Origin: Owenia fusiformis
Lineage: Eukaryota > Annelida > Polychaeta > Sabellida > Oweniidae
Direction: 5' to 3'
Assembly (NCBI GenBank): GCA_903813345.2
Contig: CAIIXF020000003.1
Location: 13,034,931-13,098,930, forward strand
DNA length: 64,000 bases
Shown here: piece after piece, positions 1 to 10,864 of the stretch
Layout: every line of letters starts with the position of its first letter
How positions within the stretch are numbered: the stretch's first letter is position 1
Position numbers and translations under genes: made by a program
Notes under the pieces: generated by a model
Databases searched by the model: none
Told to the model about the DNA's origin: nothing
The model's input: only the letters and a program-made list of their open reading frames with translations

Positions 1-78
1 CGTTCAGGTTGCACAATGTCGGTGTGCAACGTCGTATAACGCGTCCCTTAGTCTAGAAGGTCATCGTGACCTGATTAC
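1..78 (+). repeat. R1 element fragment, interrupted by a second R1 copy
   Basis: These 78 bases match an internal part of R1 (about 26,013-26,090 in copy B and about 230-308 in copy A). At the sequence gattac the match stops and a new R1 terminus begins. R1 has therefore inserted into R1, at a TA, as the other copies also show. The rest of the host copy lies outside the window or is lost. Confidence 0.75.
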
Positions 79-811
79 CCCCCTATCACACCAAACTAGT
101 TCTTACCCGTTCTTGCCAGTCCTACGAAAACGTCGTAAAACGGGCTCAATCTGGCTGTGGTCGGGAAATATGTCTGAAATAATTAGCTTCTTCGTTCTTA
201 AACAGTCTTCAATACGTCCATCGCGTTCGCAGTTCGCTCAGGTCGCACCACTCGGTGTGCAACGTCGTAGAACGCGTCCCTTAGTCTAGAAGGTCAACAT
301 GACCTGATTACAGAACGTTATGGTCGCCATCGAATTTTGAATCGATTCAAAATTCTAAAATCACATTCCCGTCTGAGAACGTTCATAAAGTTCGTAAATA
401 GACCTTAGAAAGTTGCAGCTACGTTCATTCCGTTCGAACACAGTTTAAAACCAGTTTTGAAGAACGCAGTAGCAACTTGTTTGGTGTGATAGCTATATTT
501 TTGCTTACTCGTTCATAAGCAGTGTTAGATACGTTCTTAATCAGTTTAAACCCGTTTGCAATTAGTTCTACCTCGTTCTCAACACGTCCTCAGACAGTTC
601 AACTCGTTGTTAAAACGTCCCTAGTAGGATTGAAGTACGACGGTTCCGTTCGTAGTACGTCCAGCTCGTCGTTAGTACGTTGTCACTCGTTCTAATTGTA
701 GAACGTGCCGACCACGAGAACATTTTGAGCATTGTCTAAGTTCTAGAGGACCTACCCGTTCGAGTACGTTCGATGAAGTTTGTAAATAGATCCCAAACGG
801 TTCTTAGTAGG
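79..811 (+). mobile_element. R1 TIR element, copy A, 3' end missing
   Basis: It begins with the R1 terminus CCTATCACACCAAACTAGTT and is colinear with complete copy B (25,855-26,664) at high identity up to about 808. The last ~70 bp, including the right TIR, are absent and unrelated sequence follows. It has no coding capacity and is therefore non-autonomous. The interior is dense in CGTT, CGTC and ACGT motifs, see Findings. Confidence 0.8.
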
Positions 812-2590
812 TCCAACTATATTAATGTTGGCCATATGACATTGATAGAATGTGTGACATTACATGGACTTCAATTTGAATCCCGGTCAATGTAATATCT
901 GATACGATCCTTCGGGAGGACATTTAATAGTAAAATGATGTAATCTGGTGCTGACGCATGACAGGTTACAAAGTAGCTTTGTAAAACTATTCCAATGTGA
1001 TATATCAAATGCTGTCGTTATGTGTAGGATTCACGAATCCATTTGCATTCGTTCGACTTCACTTAGAAGAGAGATTCTGTTAAACAGTAGCCTACAGCCT
1101 TTGTGGTCAAATACTGGTAGATTACACTCCAAATACAATAACAAAATTCCAAAAACTGACCTACACGTTTCGATGACGTCCATGGTCTGATTGTTATTGC
1201 TACGAGCAAAATATTATCTTCCCTAAAATGATCACATAATAAAGAAATACATTGCACACGCATCTTCGAATTCCTAGTGGTTGGAGCAACTAGGAGATGT
1301 CGCACACGCATTCATTCTACTTTATAGTCAACATACATTCAATGTTACAAATAGCTGAAACTAATATCAAATTTTATGTTATACTCGGCAAATAGCGAAC
1401 ATTCGTCATGGGACTGACCCTGGTGGGTGACGTCTGGCAGGTTTGAAATATCTCGAACCTTCCTTTCTATTACTGTTATGGTTATAGCGAGATTGCATTA
1501 ACTTGTTAGGAGTTTGGATTAATGGTCTTTCCAAAGACGTATAGTAATTGGAAAAAATGAATTCATGCTAAAAATACGTAGTCTGGTCTTTCTTTTGCAA
1601 TTATTGTTTCCTCACCCCGGAATAGTCTGACAACGGTACAGTCAGATACCGTTGTCACAAATGGCAGATTGTCATGAACTGTATGTTAAATAGAGCACCT
1701 AGACTAAATTCCATTGGAATAACAATCAATTAAAGTGTCTTCACTCATTGTACAGTTAAAGCTACACATCGCTCAAGAACACAATCTTGGGTTGTTCAAG
1801 GGTCAACTGTAAGATTTTTAGCTTTAATGAAAGTACAATTTAATTTGGCGTATTTAGCAAAGTATATACAATGGTGAAAGAATGGGGCAAATCTTGTATA
1901 CAAATAATCACGATAAATGTGTCAATAGGGAGGTTAAGATTAGCGTAGAAATATACGTGTCCCTATCCCTATCCGTATGTTTGTTACGGATACGTAACGC
2001 GGATTGGATAATGAATAATGCGGATTGGAAAATGAGTTTAAGATTAAAGTAAAAGGCTACGAAACCGTATGCTACAATTTATGATAAAATTAACATCCTA
2101 ATTATAGAAGGAAAACGTACCATGTTGTATACCATGTCCATTCGGTGACGTATAATATATGGATGGTTATAAAGACTGGGTCAAATCTGCCAGGTGGTTT
2201 ACTAGAAGCGGAATAAAAGCTGTAAACTTACGGACTGAGATGTCCAAGTTCATATTTTTTAGTCCATTCTCGTGATTTCTCAGTATATGTACCTCAGAGC
2301 CACTCAGACTATTAACAGTAAGTAAACTGTGTATAAACAAGCCATAAAATGACAAATCCAGAACAGGAACGTGGTCATATTGTAAATGATAAGGTTTCAA
2401 ACGCAATGTCGTTAGACGACTACGTATGAATTCTATGGACGGCATCGTGTTGTATTAGATGTACATTAGGTATTTTGCGGACGGTTACGTGTATGTACAT
2501 CTTTCAAGTTAAGGTTGCTAGTTCTGATAGCCTCTTTCCATGTAATTGTTATAATGGCTAAGAAATGGAATATTGAATTGCTTATATTTG
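812..2590. other. AT-rich intergenic sequence, no gene recognised
   Basis: Only short scattered open frames occur, none with a recognisable domain. A patch at 868-925 (a tttgaatcccggtc motif, then a ccttcgggaggaca motif) vaguely recalls a SINE or LINE tail but is too short to call. A short hairpin repeat at 1,614-1,670 is listed separately. Confidence 0.5.
1614..1670 (+). repeat. Short dispersed repeat with an 11-bp stem, copy 1
   Basis: The stem TGACAACGGTA / TACCGTTGTCA encloses an 8-base loop. A second, slightly diverged copy with the same flanking words (ccggaatag... and ...cacaaatggc) lies at 4,586-4,642. It is probably a terminus or remnant of a small DNA element. Confidence 0.55.
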
Positions 2591-2597
2591 TTTTCAG

Positions 2598-2777
2598 GAC
2601 TCGCAAGAGACGCTCTTGTTTGAGCCTCTATAGGGCAAGGAAAAAAGTGTGTCTTGCTTTATTAATGAAACCAATTTAAGTCAAAAAGATAGCAATGAAG
2701 AGGCAAAAGAAGAATTAGCATCAATTACTGATGATTATGACAAAATTAATAACAATGAATCGGGGATACATATTTGA
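2598..2777 (+). pseudogene. Exon-like segment of an unrecognised gene, one in-frame stop
   Basis: A good splice acceptor (tttgttttcag, ending at 2,597) is followed by a 60-codon frame that starts DSQETLLFEPL, meets a TAG at codon 12, then continues with an acidic, hydrophilic run rich in Glu, Asp, Asn and Ser (for example KDSNEEAKEELASITDDYDK) to a TGA. The composition looks more like a C-terminal coding exon than random AT-rich DNA. If the frame is real, the TAG means either that the gene ends there or that it is decayed. No domain was recognised, and upstream exons are not visible. This is a weak call. Confidence 0.25.
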
Positions 2778-3514
2778 ACGAAGTTCGCGTAACCGTCAAT
2801 CAATTTTTGGCGTAACCGCAAATTAAAAATACAATATTATGGCTTAAGTAGAACATATTAGGTGGTTTCCAATGATGCTCGATTGGCTTTTTATGGTTGT
2901 ATGTAGGTTACATCTATATACCCCGAAGTCGTTAGGCAATGTAAACCATGCCCTAACGACAAAATAAACAAATTACTAAATTTTGTGTAGTTTTGAATTT
3001 CAAACTCAACAGTTTTCGCTTATTTCATGTTATCCCCGGCCATCAATTTGCAAAGAATGCGTTCAAAATATACATTACTAAATGCATCACCGAATGCGAT
3101 GCCTACAAAAATCGTTCATCCTTTCGTTGATAACCGTTAGAAGAAAATAATGCACCAACCTTAGTTTTCTGTTCCATCGCGGCCATTTTATTGGATAAAT
3201 CATTGATCGTAGTTTTCAGAGGTGTCGTAACCGTCATGCTATAACACCGTGACTATATAGTCCCTGATCTGATTTCCAAAAGGGCTCTAGAAAAGGGGTT
3301 TTGTTGTCCGGTACTTTCCCACATAAAATGATTGTACCGTTTGAAAGAACAGACTTCCCTCATAAATAAAACACCTCTTATATAGATAGAAACAGGGGCA
3401 AAAGGCACCAAAATGGGGTCAGACAAGGTGGCATTCTGAAGTCTCATTTTCTTGTCATCACGATTTCAGGAAAACCACCATATGGATTTACTTCAAATTT
3501 TCACACATGTTACA
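2778..3514. other. Intergenic, nothing recognised
   Basis: AT-rich sequence with no supported gene and no obvious inverted or tandem repeat. Confidence 0.45.
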
Positions 3515-3720
3515 TGGCAAGTCATATGACAGAATATTCCTCCCATTGAAATAACAGAGGACGCGAAAAATGGCTTTGAAGCTCTGTAACCTTAGTGTTC
3601 ATAAGTAAACTGAACACTTAGCGTACAAAAGAGAATTCAATTTTCTATATAAAAATATTTTTTGGTGAATCTTTTACTGGATAGATATCCTGAAATGAGA
3701 TTTGCCCCGAACCAACCAAA

Positions 3721-3940
3721 TTTCTGATACACTGTGATCGCAGTCGGGATCGTCTGAAGTGATTAATAGGGATGTTACCATATTAATCATGATAAACAGT
3801 GGGTGTAGGTCGGATTGCCCGATTGTTATTGATATCCCTGCATTATACTTCGCATGTACTGTGTTTTAAAGTCCAGAGTTTGAAAATGTTTGCCAAATGT
3901 TGATCTGTTTCATCAATAAGGTTATCTATGGATATTGGAT
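3721..3940 (+). repeat. Inverted long-range duplicate of 44,945-45,175
   Basis: Read in reverse complement, 44,945-45,175 gives the same ordered words: CACTGTGATCGCAGT, TATTAATCATGATAAACA, TGTAGGTCGGATTGCCCGAT, CCTGCATTATACTT, GTTTCATCAATAAG, with indels between them. This is a diverged interspersed repeat or old duplicated segment, lying here between the two halves of R2 copy 1. Confidence 0.6.
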
Positions 3941-4244
3941 ATGATAGCTAATTATAGTCAAAACGACAACCTCTTGAAATGGTTTCAAATCAAGAGAAGA
4001 CTTCGGTTTTCAATACCCGACAGACCAACTTCATAACTGCTTTTTAAATAAGAATTGGTTCATCACAAAGTAGTTGGTACACTGTTTCTTGATAAGTGAT
4101 TCTGTATTGGCATAACATTTCAGTAGTTTGCCCAAAATGTATACATGTATCACCACAGTGATTACTTGTTGCAAGAAAAAACATTCGTCAACTACTTCAG
4201 GACTAAATACGTGTTGATACTAGCTACTGTATATATTTCGTGTT

Positions 4245-4288
4245 GTTAGGTCGACCTAGGATGAAGAGACATCCTAGGGTCGACCAAC
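4245..4288. repeat. Perfect-stem hairpin around a SalI-like palindrome
   Basis: GTTAGGTCGACCTAGGAT is followed after 8 bases by ATCCTAGGGTCGACCAAC. The two 18-base arms pair apart from two single-base slips. There is no tract of T after it and no gene before it, so it is not a terminator. It may be the core of a tiny palindromic element. Confidence 0.6.
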
Positions 4289-4585
4289 TTTACTTTGGTA
4301 TCCATTGTTGCATAGCAATTGAGTCATTTACTGTTTTATTATGTTGCTATGAATTATTCGTGTTGCTCATCAATTCGCCCAAAAGCGGCCCTAATTTCTG
4401 AGGTTAACTGTCTTTCTCCATCTCGGTTTAATTTATTTAAGGTATGTAATCAAAAAGCGAAGTAGATATTGTTGAAACTGGCCCCAAAAGTCCACCATGA
4501 TTGATATTGGATCGTGGGGTCACATTTTCAAAAAGTCTATCGTCTAAAAGGCAGTCTTATAAATTATAGACATTGTCAGAAACAC

Positions 4586-4642
4586 ACCGGAATAGCCTGA
4601 CTACGGTAAAGTCAGATACCGTTGTCACAAATGGCGGACATA
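4586..4642 (+). repeat. Short dispersed hairpin repeat, copy 2
   Basis: Second copy of the repeat at 1,614-1,670, with the same orientation and the same borders; one arm base has changed (gactacggta). Confidence 0.5.
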
Positions 4643-5417
4643 CCGTCGCTTTAACTGTTTAATCACTTGGTCCTCATTTCATGGGATTTTATCGTCGCCA
4701 ATTCTGTGCATACGTTAAGCTCTTGTGATAATGTATCTATGAAATCCCATTTTCGATCAAATTGGGTCGTGAATCGCCTCACTATAGCGTCTTCTATATC
4801 GTCAATGACAACGGAATCTGAATTTGAGTAATTTAGAAAGACAACAGCATATGGTAATGGTGTCCGTTGTCACATAACTCATTTTGATCGGTTAAAATAA
4901 AGACATTATTTCAACTATAGAACATTATTAAACCCGCACATTACTCGAAAAAGCAATATTTCGACATAAATTACTTTTATATTTTCATACAGCCAACAAG
5001 ATTGCTTCCATTTCCTATTCGTTTACATGGGAATACCGATTTTCAAAAATTCATCAGATACATCATCAATTTTCGACCTTTGTAATTGAGGAAAAAATTG
5101 GGAAAATTTAGAGGCATTGGAAATGAAGTCAAGTTACATTCCCATCAATATTATAGTTTAGTTTAGTTAAGTTTATTTATTTATCTATAGTGTTCAGTCT
5201 AATACAATTCAATAAAATATTAAAAAAATTACAATGTTACCCAGCCCACCTTGGGCTTATTAACCACTGTACGTATGTTAACAATAGGATGTACAAAATT
5301 AATACACGGAAATCAATATCACATGTTCTCCGCAATTTTACAGGTATGTTCCCTAAAAAGAAATTCAATTTTGCTACCTTCATTATCCAAATCTTTAAAA
5401 TTTACCTCATCAAAGTG

Positions 5418-6433
5418 CAGGGTGTCCCGGAACTCATGATAATTTTTGAGGGAGATATGAGGCATACATGATTTTTCTTTGAATTTGGTGCACTAGTTAA
5501 ACATACATTGGGGAATAACTGGCCTGAATTCTGGGTACATATCTTTCATATTTTCGAATTTATTGACATTTGAATTCTACATCGCCAAAAAACCCGGAGT
5601 TGTCAGAAATATGTCACATTTTGTCAATTCATACACACATTTTTTTGTATTAGATTAGTTGAGCATGTTCCTCATATTTATTAAGCACTTTGATAAAATG
5701 ATATAAACATTTTGATAGAGACCCCATACATCAACGGATTGTATATTTGGTTCGGTGAAGGATCATATGACATGTTCCCGTGAGGGACTAAACGAAATGT
5801 CCCATTTGCTTGGCAATATGATTTTGCATATTGACAATGCATCAGTGCATAAGTCACTACATGTCAGTATTTCACCCAGTTTACTTTCTACTGAGACTAT
5901 TACTTTATATATATAGCTCCATATTCTTGTAAGATGTTTCTCTACGAGACTTTCATTTCTTTTGGGACCTTAAACAAAGATTAGTGGGCCATGTCTCTGA
6001 AACAGAGGAGGAATTAAATCATGTTGCTTCAGGGGAGCCTATGGGAATGGATAACAGCAATTCAGAATGTGTATAAAGAGTAGCTGAAAAGACATCAACT
6101 GCAGATAGTATACTACAAGGAGAACTACTCTGAAGAGATACGTTAGCTAATGTAGCGAAATGCTGAAATAATTCAATAAAACCAATGCTGTTATAGTAGA
6201 GAAGTTGTGTAAATATTATCAAAATGTGACCTAAATTGTTGTATTTCTCTGACTACACCGGGCTTGGTGGCGGTGTAGTATTCAAATATCAATAAATTCG
6301 AAAATATAAAAGATACGTGCTTGAAATTCATGTCACTTATTCTTCAATGTATGTTTAATAAGTGCACTAAATTTGAGGAAAAATCATATATGCCTTATAT
6401 CTCCCTCAAGAAGATCTGTTCTGGGACACCCTG
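5418..6433. mobile_element. R3a foldback MITE (CAGGGTGTCCC ends), 1.0 kb
   Basis: The ends are CAGGGTGTCCC...GGGACACCCTG. The arms stay similar for about 165 bp (5,418-5,583 against 6,265-6,433), sharing GAGGGAGATAT, AAACATACATTG and TTTTCGAATTTATTGA. There is no coding capacity. It sits inside R2 copy 1, so it arrived later. It shares only its terminal motif with R3b, R3c and the element at 60,486, suggesting one transposase moving unrelated interiors. Confidence 0.85.
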
Positions 6434-6582
6434 TAATATGTTTTTTCTCAGATCATCATAAGTATTATAAGTATTTTCGTCACAGGTTATGTAAATAGAA
6501 ATTCAAATATAAAGAGAATAAAGAGAATCTAACACGTAGTTCAATGAATTGGCTAAGGTTGCCAAACTTATGGAGGGGAGTG

Positions 6583-6990
6583 TATTAAAACATCATACGG
6601 ACTATTTTGTTAAAAATGCGCGCCCACCGGAAATAAAAATTTAGAGCAAACTGGAGAGTAAAGTAGTGACCTTAAAAGAAGGCTATTGAGCTAGTGTTTT
6701 ATAGATTTACATAGATGAGCATCATTATCTAGAACCTTAAATACAATACCTAGATGTTGAATTAAAGGCCGACAATGCAGTGTGAAAATGTTAAGTACTT
6801 TCCGAGGATTATCATTATCCTCAGCACTGATGTTTAAAGGGAAACAGATTCATTTATGAATTCCAGTCTTGCGGATTAATTTAATGAATTGGTAAATCGT
6901 CAGTACACGCAAGTTGACGTCAGTTTTTGCCAATATATGAGAAGGCCTTTACATCTATACTTGTGATATGTGTTGTAATATGAAAATAAA
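6583..6990. other. Intergenic, nothing recognised
   Basis: A short AT-rich stretch between the end of R2 copy 1 and the start of the block I homology. Confidence 0.4.
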
Positions 6991-7094
6991 TGCCTATGAG
7001 GACCTATTCCAAATATCTGATATATGAGGTACATTGTAGTTTGGCCAAGGAAATCAAGGTGACCTAAATCGGATATAACTAACGTGTCTTACTT

Positions 7095-7323
7095 AAAGGT
7101 CTATGTGCAGTATGGCAAGTGATTTTAGAAAATGAGCCTAACATTTTTATAAAAGTGACGGGGGGGGGGGGCAATCCATAATTTTTCAGGGAGTTAAATT
7201 GATATTTCACTATGATGGGGACTTCACCTGAAATAAAACATATTGTTTATTGATGGCCAGAAAGTACCCATGGTTAAAGATATGACCGTCTAAAATCTCT
7301 TGCCATACTGCACATGAACCTTT
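7095..7323. mobile_element. R8 MITE, 229 bp
   Basis: The TIRs are AAAGGTCTATGTGCAGTATG on the left and, read in reverse, AAAGGTTCATGTGCAGTATG on the right, extending to about 33 bp. A run of G lies inside. Block II is continuous at the equivalent site (about 46,952), reading from gtcttactt into the downstream flank. A partial second copy lies at 34,480-34,648. Confidence 0.85.
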
Positions 7324-9089
7324 CAGAATTATATCACTGATTCAGTTCGTTTAGTCAGGTTACGCATACTCAATCTTTATCTTAGATTAATTAAGTTACG
7401 TCACACTTTTTCAAAAAATTGTTCGATCCGATCGTAGAAGCATAAATGAAGTCCTTTGAAGAAGGATGATCCGATTGTAGAAGCATCGTCATTACCATTA
7501 TTACACACTGGCAGTTAACATGTTATAGGATATTGGCTGTTCAGACGAGATACCCAATAAAGAGCCTAGTTGATTTATTTCTCTTAATCATTTTATGACA
7601 TAATGGATTGTACAGATTTATTTTGCTTAAAGGAGAAACCTTGGATTGAGAGGAACTACATTTTATTTTGCTTAAAGGGGAAACCTTAAGTATTTGATCT
7701 CTTCATTTTACTCGATATATTTTTGTTCCCTCAGGGAACATTAATTACGCTTTGAATAAGCACGATCTGAGCATTGTGCTCAGAACAAAATTTATTTAAA
7801 ACTAATTGGGTTTCCGGAAGAGGGGGAAAGCCCCAGAGCTTAACAGAAAACAAATATACTAACGTCCCTTGCATACCACCTTTGTTTGCGCAAAGGAGCA
7901 CGTAGGTTATCGCAAACAATTTCAAACGATTTTAACTTGAATTCTGAATATTTTCTGATCACTAACATGGGTGTATCTTTTAGATCCATTCATTATCTTC
8001 AAGTAAAGTATATAATGTATAATGATAATTTAGTTAATCAGACCAAAGTGGACCAATCAATATGCTTTTTCAAAAATGTTGACCTAATGTTCACCAATAA
8101 TACAACCTTTTATTATATTGTTGAATGCATGATTAGAATGTGTTTTGAGACTTGTTCGATTTCCTAAAAGGAAAATTTGATTGCTCCAGGGACTTTAAAT
8201 ATACTGAATTTGGATGACCAAAATGAACTGAAACCAGTGGATAGCATGATGTTTTTCAATGGAGAAATAACACGGGGGACACTTTTCCTAAAGCAATTAA
8301 GTTTTTCTTTCAAGAAATATTTGATACATTAAAATAGAGGATAGTAATGCATTAAACAATGTAAAAACTGATTGCATTTTTGGTGAAAATGAGGTCAACA
8401 TTTTTGAAAAGTGAGTTGATTGGTTGATTGCGAGACTAAGTTAAATATCTTCGAATTTGCTTGACTTAATTATTGCTGTCTATAATTTTCTTTGAGATAG
8501 TGAATGGATCTAAAAGATACACCCGTCTTCATTGTCAGAAAATACTCATAATTCAAGATCTGAAATTGTTCGTGCTTCTTTTCACAAGTAAGTTTTCGTT
8601 GTGATATTTAAATCGATGTTAGCACATTCATTACCTTTTTTTATCTTGATCCAAAATAACAAGCTATGATATATATATATCAAAACGCCAGAAATTAACA
8701 GAGTATTATTCCAATACAGATTTACATGATAGATATAGATCTTCTTTGAACCCTGGGGTTATTCCCCCTGGGTTTCCGGCTAACAATTTGCTTCATTTAT
8801 CTAAGAAAAATACTACAAATGTCACATCTCGCCTTTTAGAGGTTTAAGAAAAAAGTTATTCAGGTATGTTTTATAGATTCCCAGAGAATATAAGCATCGT
8901 TATCATAAATCTTAAACGCTGCAGTGCGTAGTTCCTTTTCAGTGATTTGCGTAGCGTTTATTAGGGATTTAACTTTATCCGATGGATACTATATAAATAT
9001 ATATGGGGATACCAACACAACATAATTTTCGTATACGCCACTAAAATCGTATCCGATCCATATGGCGTCGGATACTATTTTAAAAAATA

Positions 9090-9230
9090 TTTTGAAAAAA
9101 AAAATATTTGAAAAATTTGAAATTTTGAAAAAAACTGGAAAAAATATGAAAATAAAATTATAAGAATAAAAATATGAAAAATTGGAAAAAATTGATAAAG
9201 TATTTGGAAAAATGTGAAAAGCTCGAAGGT
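9090..9230. repeat. A-rich low-complexity tract
   Basis: Irregular reiteration of words such as TTGAAAAA and AAATATGAAAA. It lies immediately before the palindromic element at 9,313. Confidence 0.6.
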
Positions 9231-9312
9231 TATATGCTCAGTAAAAATGAGTTAGATAACAGCAACTTGAGGTCAAATTATTTGAAGTCCATACAAAAAT
9301 AGCGACCATCGG

Positions 9313-9480
9313 ATAAATATGATATCCTATGATTTTCTCGGCTATCATTTTTATCCACTCTTGGATATCGCGGATCTCCACTCATTCGCTGCGCTCACTC
9401 GTGGAGATGAGCGATATCCACTCATGGATAAAAATAGTATCCCCCAAAAATCATAGGATATCCTCTATTTATACTAGCCA
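9313..9480. mobile_element. R9 palindromic MITE
   Basis: Two ~75 bp arms share GATATCCTATGATTTT, ATTTTTATCCA, GGATATCGC and a CTCCACTCATTCGC-type centre, and meet almost without a spacer around 9,390. Small open frames crossing it are by-products of the palindrome. Confidence 0.8.
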
Positions 9481-10710
9481 TATACTAGGCATACGAGTTG
9501 ATAATAAGCAAGGCGAAGATGTGGGTGATTTTGAAATCGTATGAATTTGAACAAAGAACTTAGAAAATACTTCTTGACAGTTTGCTTACTCCAAAATACC
9601 CTTGAATAAAAATATCTACCTCTAGAATTTGCAGCAACACAAATAACATATGGTTTACTTAGCAAATATCTTCTAAATATTGACTATTCTATTGAAAATA
9701 CGACGTGCTCAAGTGTGGGGTATTTTGTAAAAGGCAAATGGTGTAGTAGCTTTGCCTGTGGCCATTTTGTTCCTTGTAAGATGGTATTTCACATTCCAAT
9801 CTGTTAACTAAGCAAGATAGATATCGCCAATTTGCAAGTCAGATTACTTCTCAAACAAAAATCCTTCAATGCCTTTTTACTTATAGTGTGTTCAAAGGAA
9901 ATAAGTTACCCAGAACTCAAGTTAAATAGTTTTCTCTACTGAAGTTCTACTTACACTAAGAAAGCTAATGATTAGTTACAAGCTTGGTGCATTTTGCATT
10001 GATATACGTTAACTGGTCATACTAGCGATAAATGAGGAGTTAATACTCAGAGAGCTGAGAAGGGGCAGTTAGGAAATTCATGTCTTCATCAGTGAGGTTT
10101 TTATAACGTTTGATCGGAGAAAATAACTAATTAAACGACATAGGAGCGGAGAGTATCAGAATACAAACAAACAGACTACACTCGCTTCTAGGAGAAAGAC
10201 CAATATATCACTCGCATTGCATCCCAAGTTTGAAGTCGGTCTTTCATAAGCTGGAATCTAGCAAGAGCTGAAACAATTTTGTAATTTCCGCAGACTAACT
10301 TGCCTACCGTGATACTTATGGAACTTGCAGCAATAAGGAAAACACTTTTGAAAGGAAAGACCTGGCACATACATCTCGGAGTAAATTCAAAGGTACGTAC
10401 TTGATACTAACAACAGATGTATCGGGATGAAATCGTAAAAATCATAGAATCCTAATGGAACTATTGAATATGGAATAAATCATATATGCTTCACTGGAAC
10501 ATTCATCTTGAAAAAAGTCGAGTCGAATATACACACACGTTTTTTAATATCGAAATGCCTTGACATCAAAGATTTCTTATTGGTTGTCAGAAATGAGTGT
10601 TACATTGCCGGCAAATATTCTGATCTGTCATTCGCCTATTAAAGCAGCATACACCAATCAGTTCGTATATCAATTGAAAAATGACTCGACGCACGTTTGC
10701 CTCGCTCGGA

Positions 10711-10740
10711 TATATATAAGTACATTGTCAGGAACGGAGC
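10711..10740 (+). promoter_or_regulatory. Candidate TATA promoter of the GPCR gene
   Basis: The sequence tatatataag at 10,711-10,720 lies about 150 bp before the GPCR start codon. An ordinary TATA spacing would place transcription start near 10,740. This is inferred from position and motif only, and AT-rich DNA yields such motifs by chance. Confidence 0.3.
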
Positions 10741-10807
10741 ATCGGTGGAAATAATCTTAAATCGTGATGATAAACGTACTTTAACAAAAATCATTACAAT
10801 ACTTACG

Positions 10808-10818
10808 TTTGTTTCCAG
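10808..10818 (+). promoter_or_regulatory. Candidate splice acceptor in the GPCR 5' leader
   Basis: The pyrimidine-rich tract ending gtttgtttccag at about 10,818 is a good acceptor 46 bases before the ATG. It suggests that the coding exon is preceded by one or more non-coding exons, which would also make the TATA upstream irrelevant if the leader exon lies farther away. No convincing donor was found nearby. Confidence 0.35.
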
Positions 10819-10864
10819 TGATATCTAAAGACGTTCAACGATTACGACAAGAATACAATTTGCG

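Larger units (their letters stand above)
3515..6582 (-). mobile_element. R2 foldback element, copy 1, interrupted and 5'-truncated
   Basis: Segments 3,515-3,716, about 4,985-5,190 and about 6,480-6,582 match, in order and in reverse complement, the R2 copy at 34,708-40,966. The right end carries the R2 terminus (CTTATGGAGGGGAGTG followed by TA). The match is broken by about 1.27 kb of other sequence at 3,717-4,984 and by the R3a insertion near 5.4-6.4 kb. The opposite TIR is not found upstream of 3,515. Confidence 0.65.

Noticed and set aside
868-925. tRNA B-box-like or SINE-like motif
   Set aside because: Only two short words match the impression; there is no A box, no cloverleaf and no second copy in the window.
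4245-4288. Bacterial-type terminator hairpin
   Set aside because: No T tract and no upstream gene; the context is animal nuclear DNA.
5160-5290. Possible LINE 3' tail (tttatttatttatc ... acccagcccaccttgggc)
   Set aside because: A T-rich start and a small hairpin alone do not establish a LINE end, and no coding remnant adjoins it.
8166-8331. 54-codon plus-strand stretch (IAPGTLNILNLDDQNELKPV...)
   Set aside because: Looks slightly protein-like but has no start, no convincing splice sites and no recognised domain; chance is likely.
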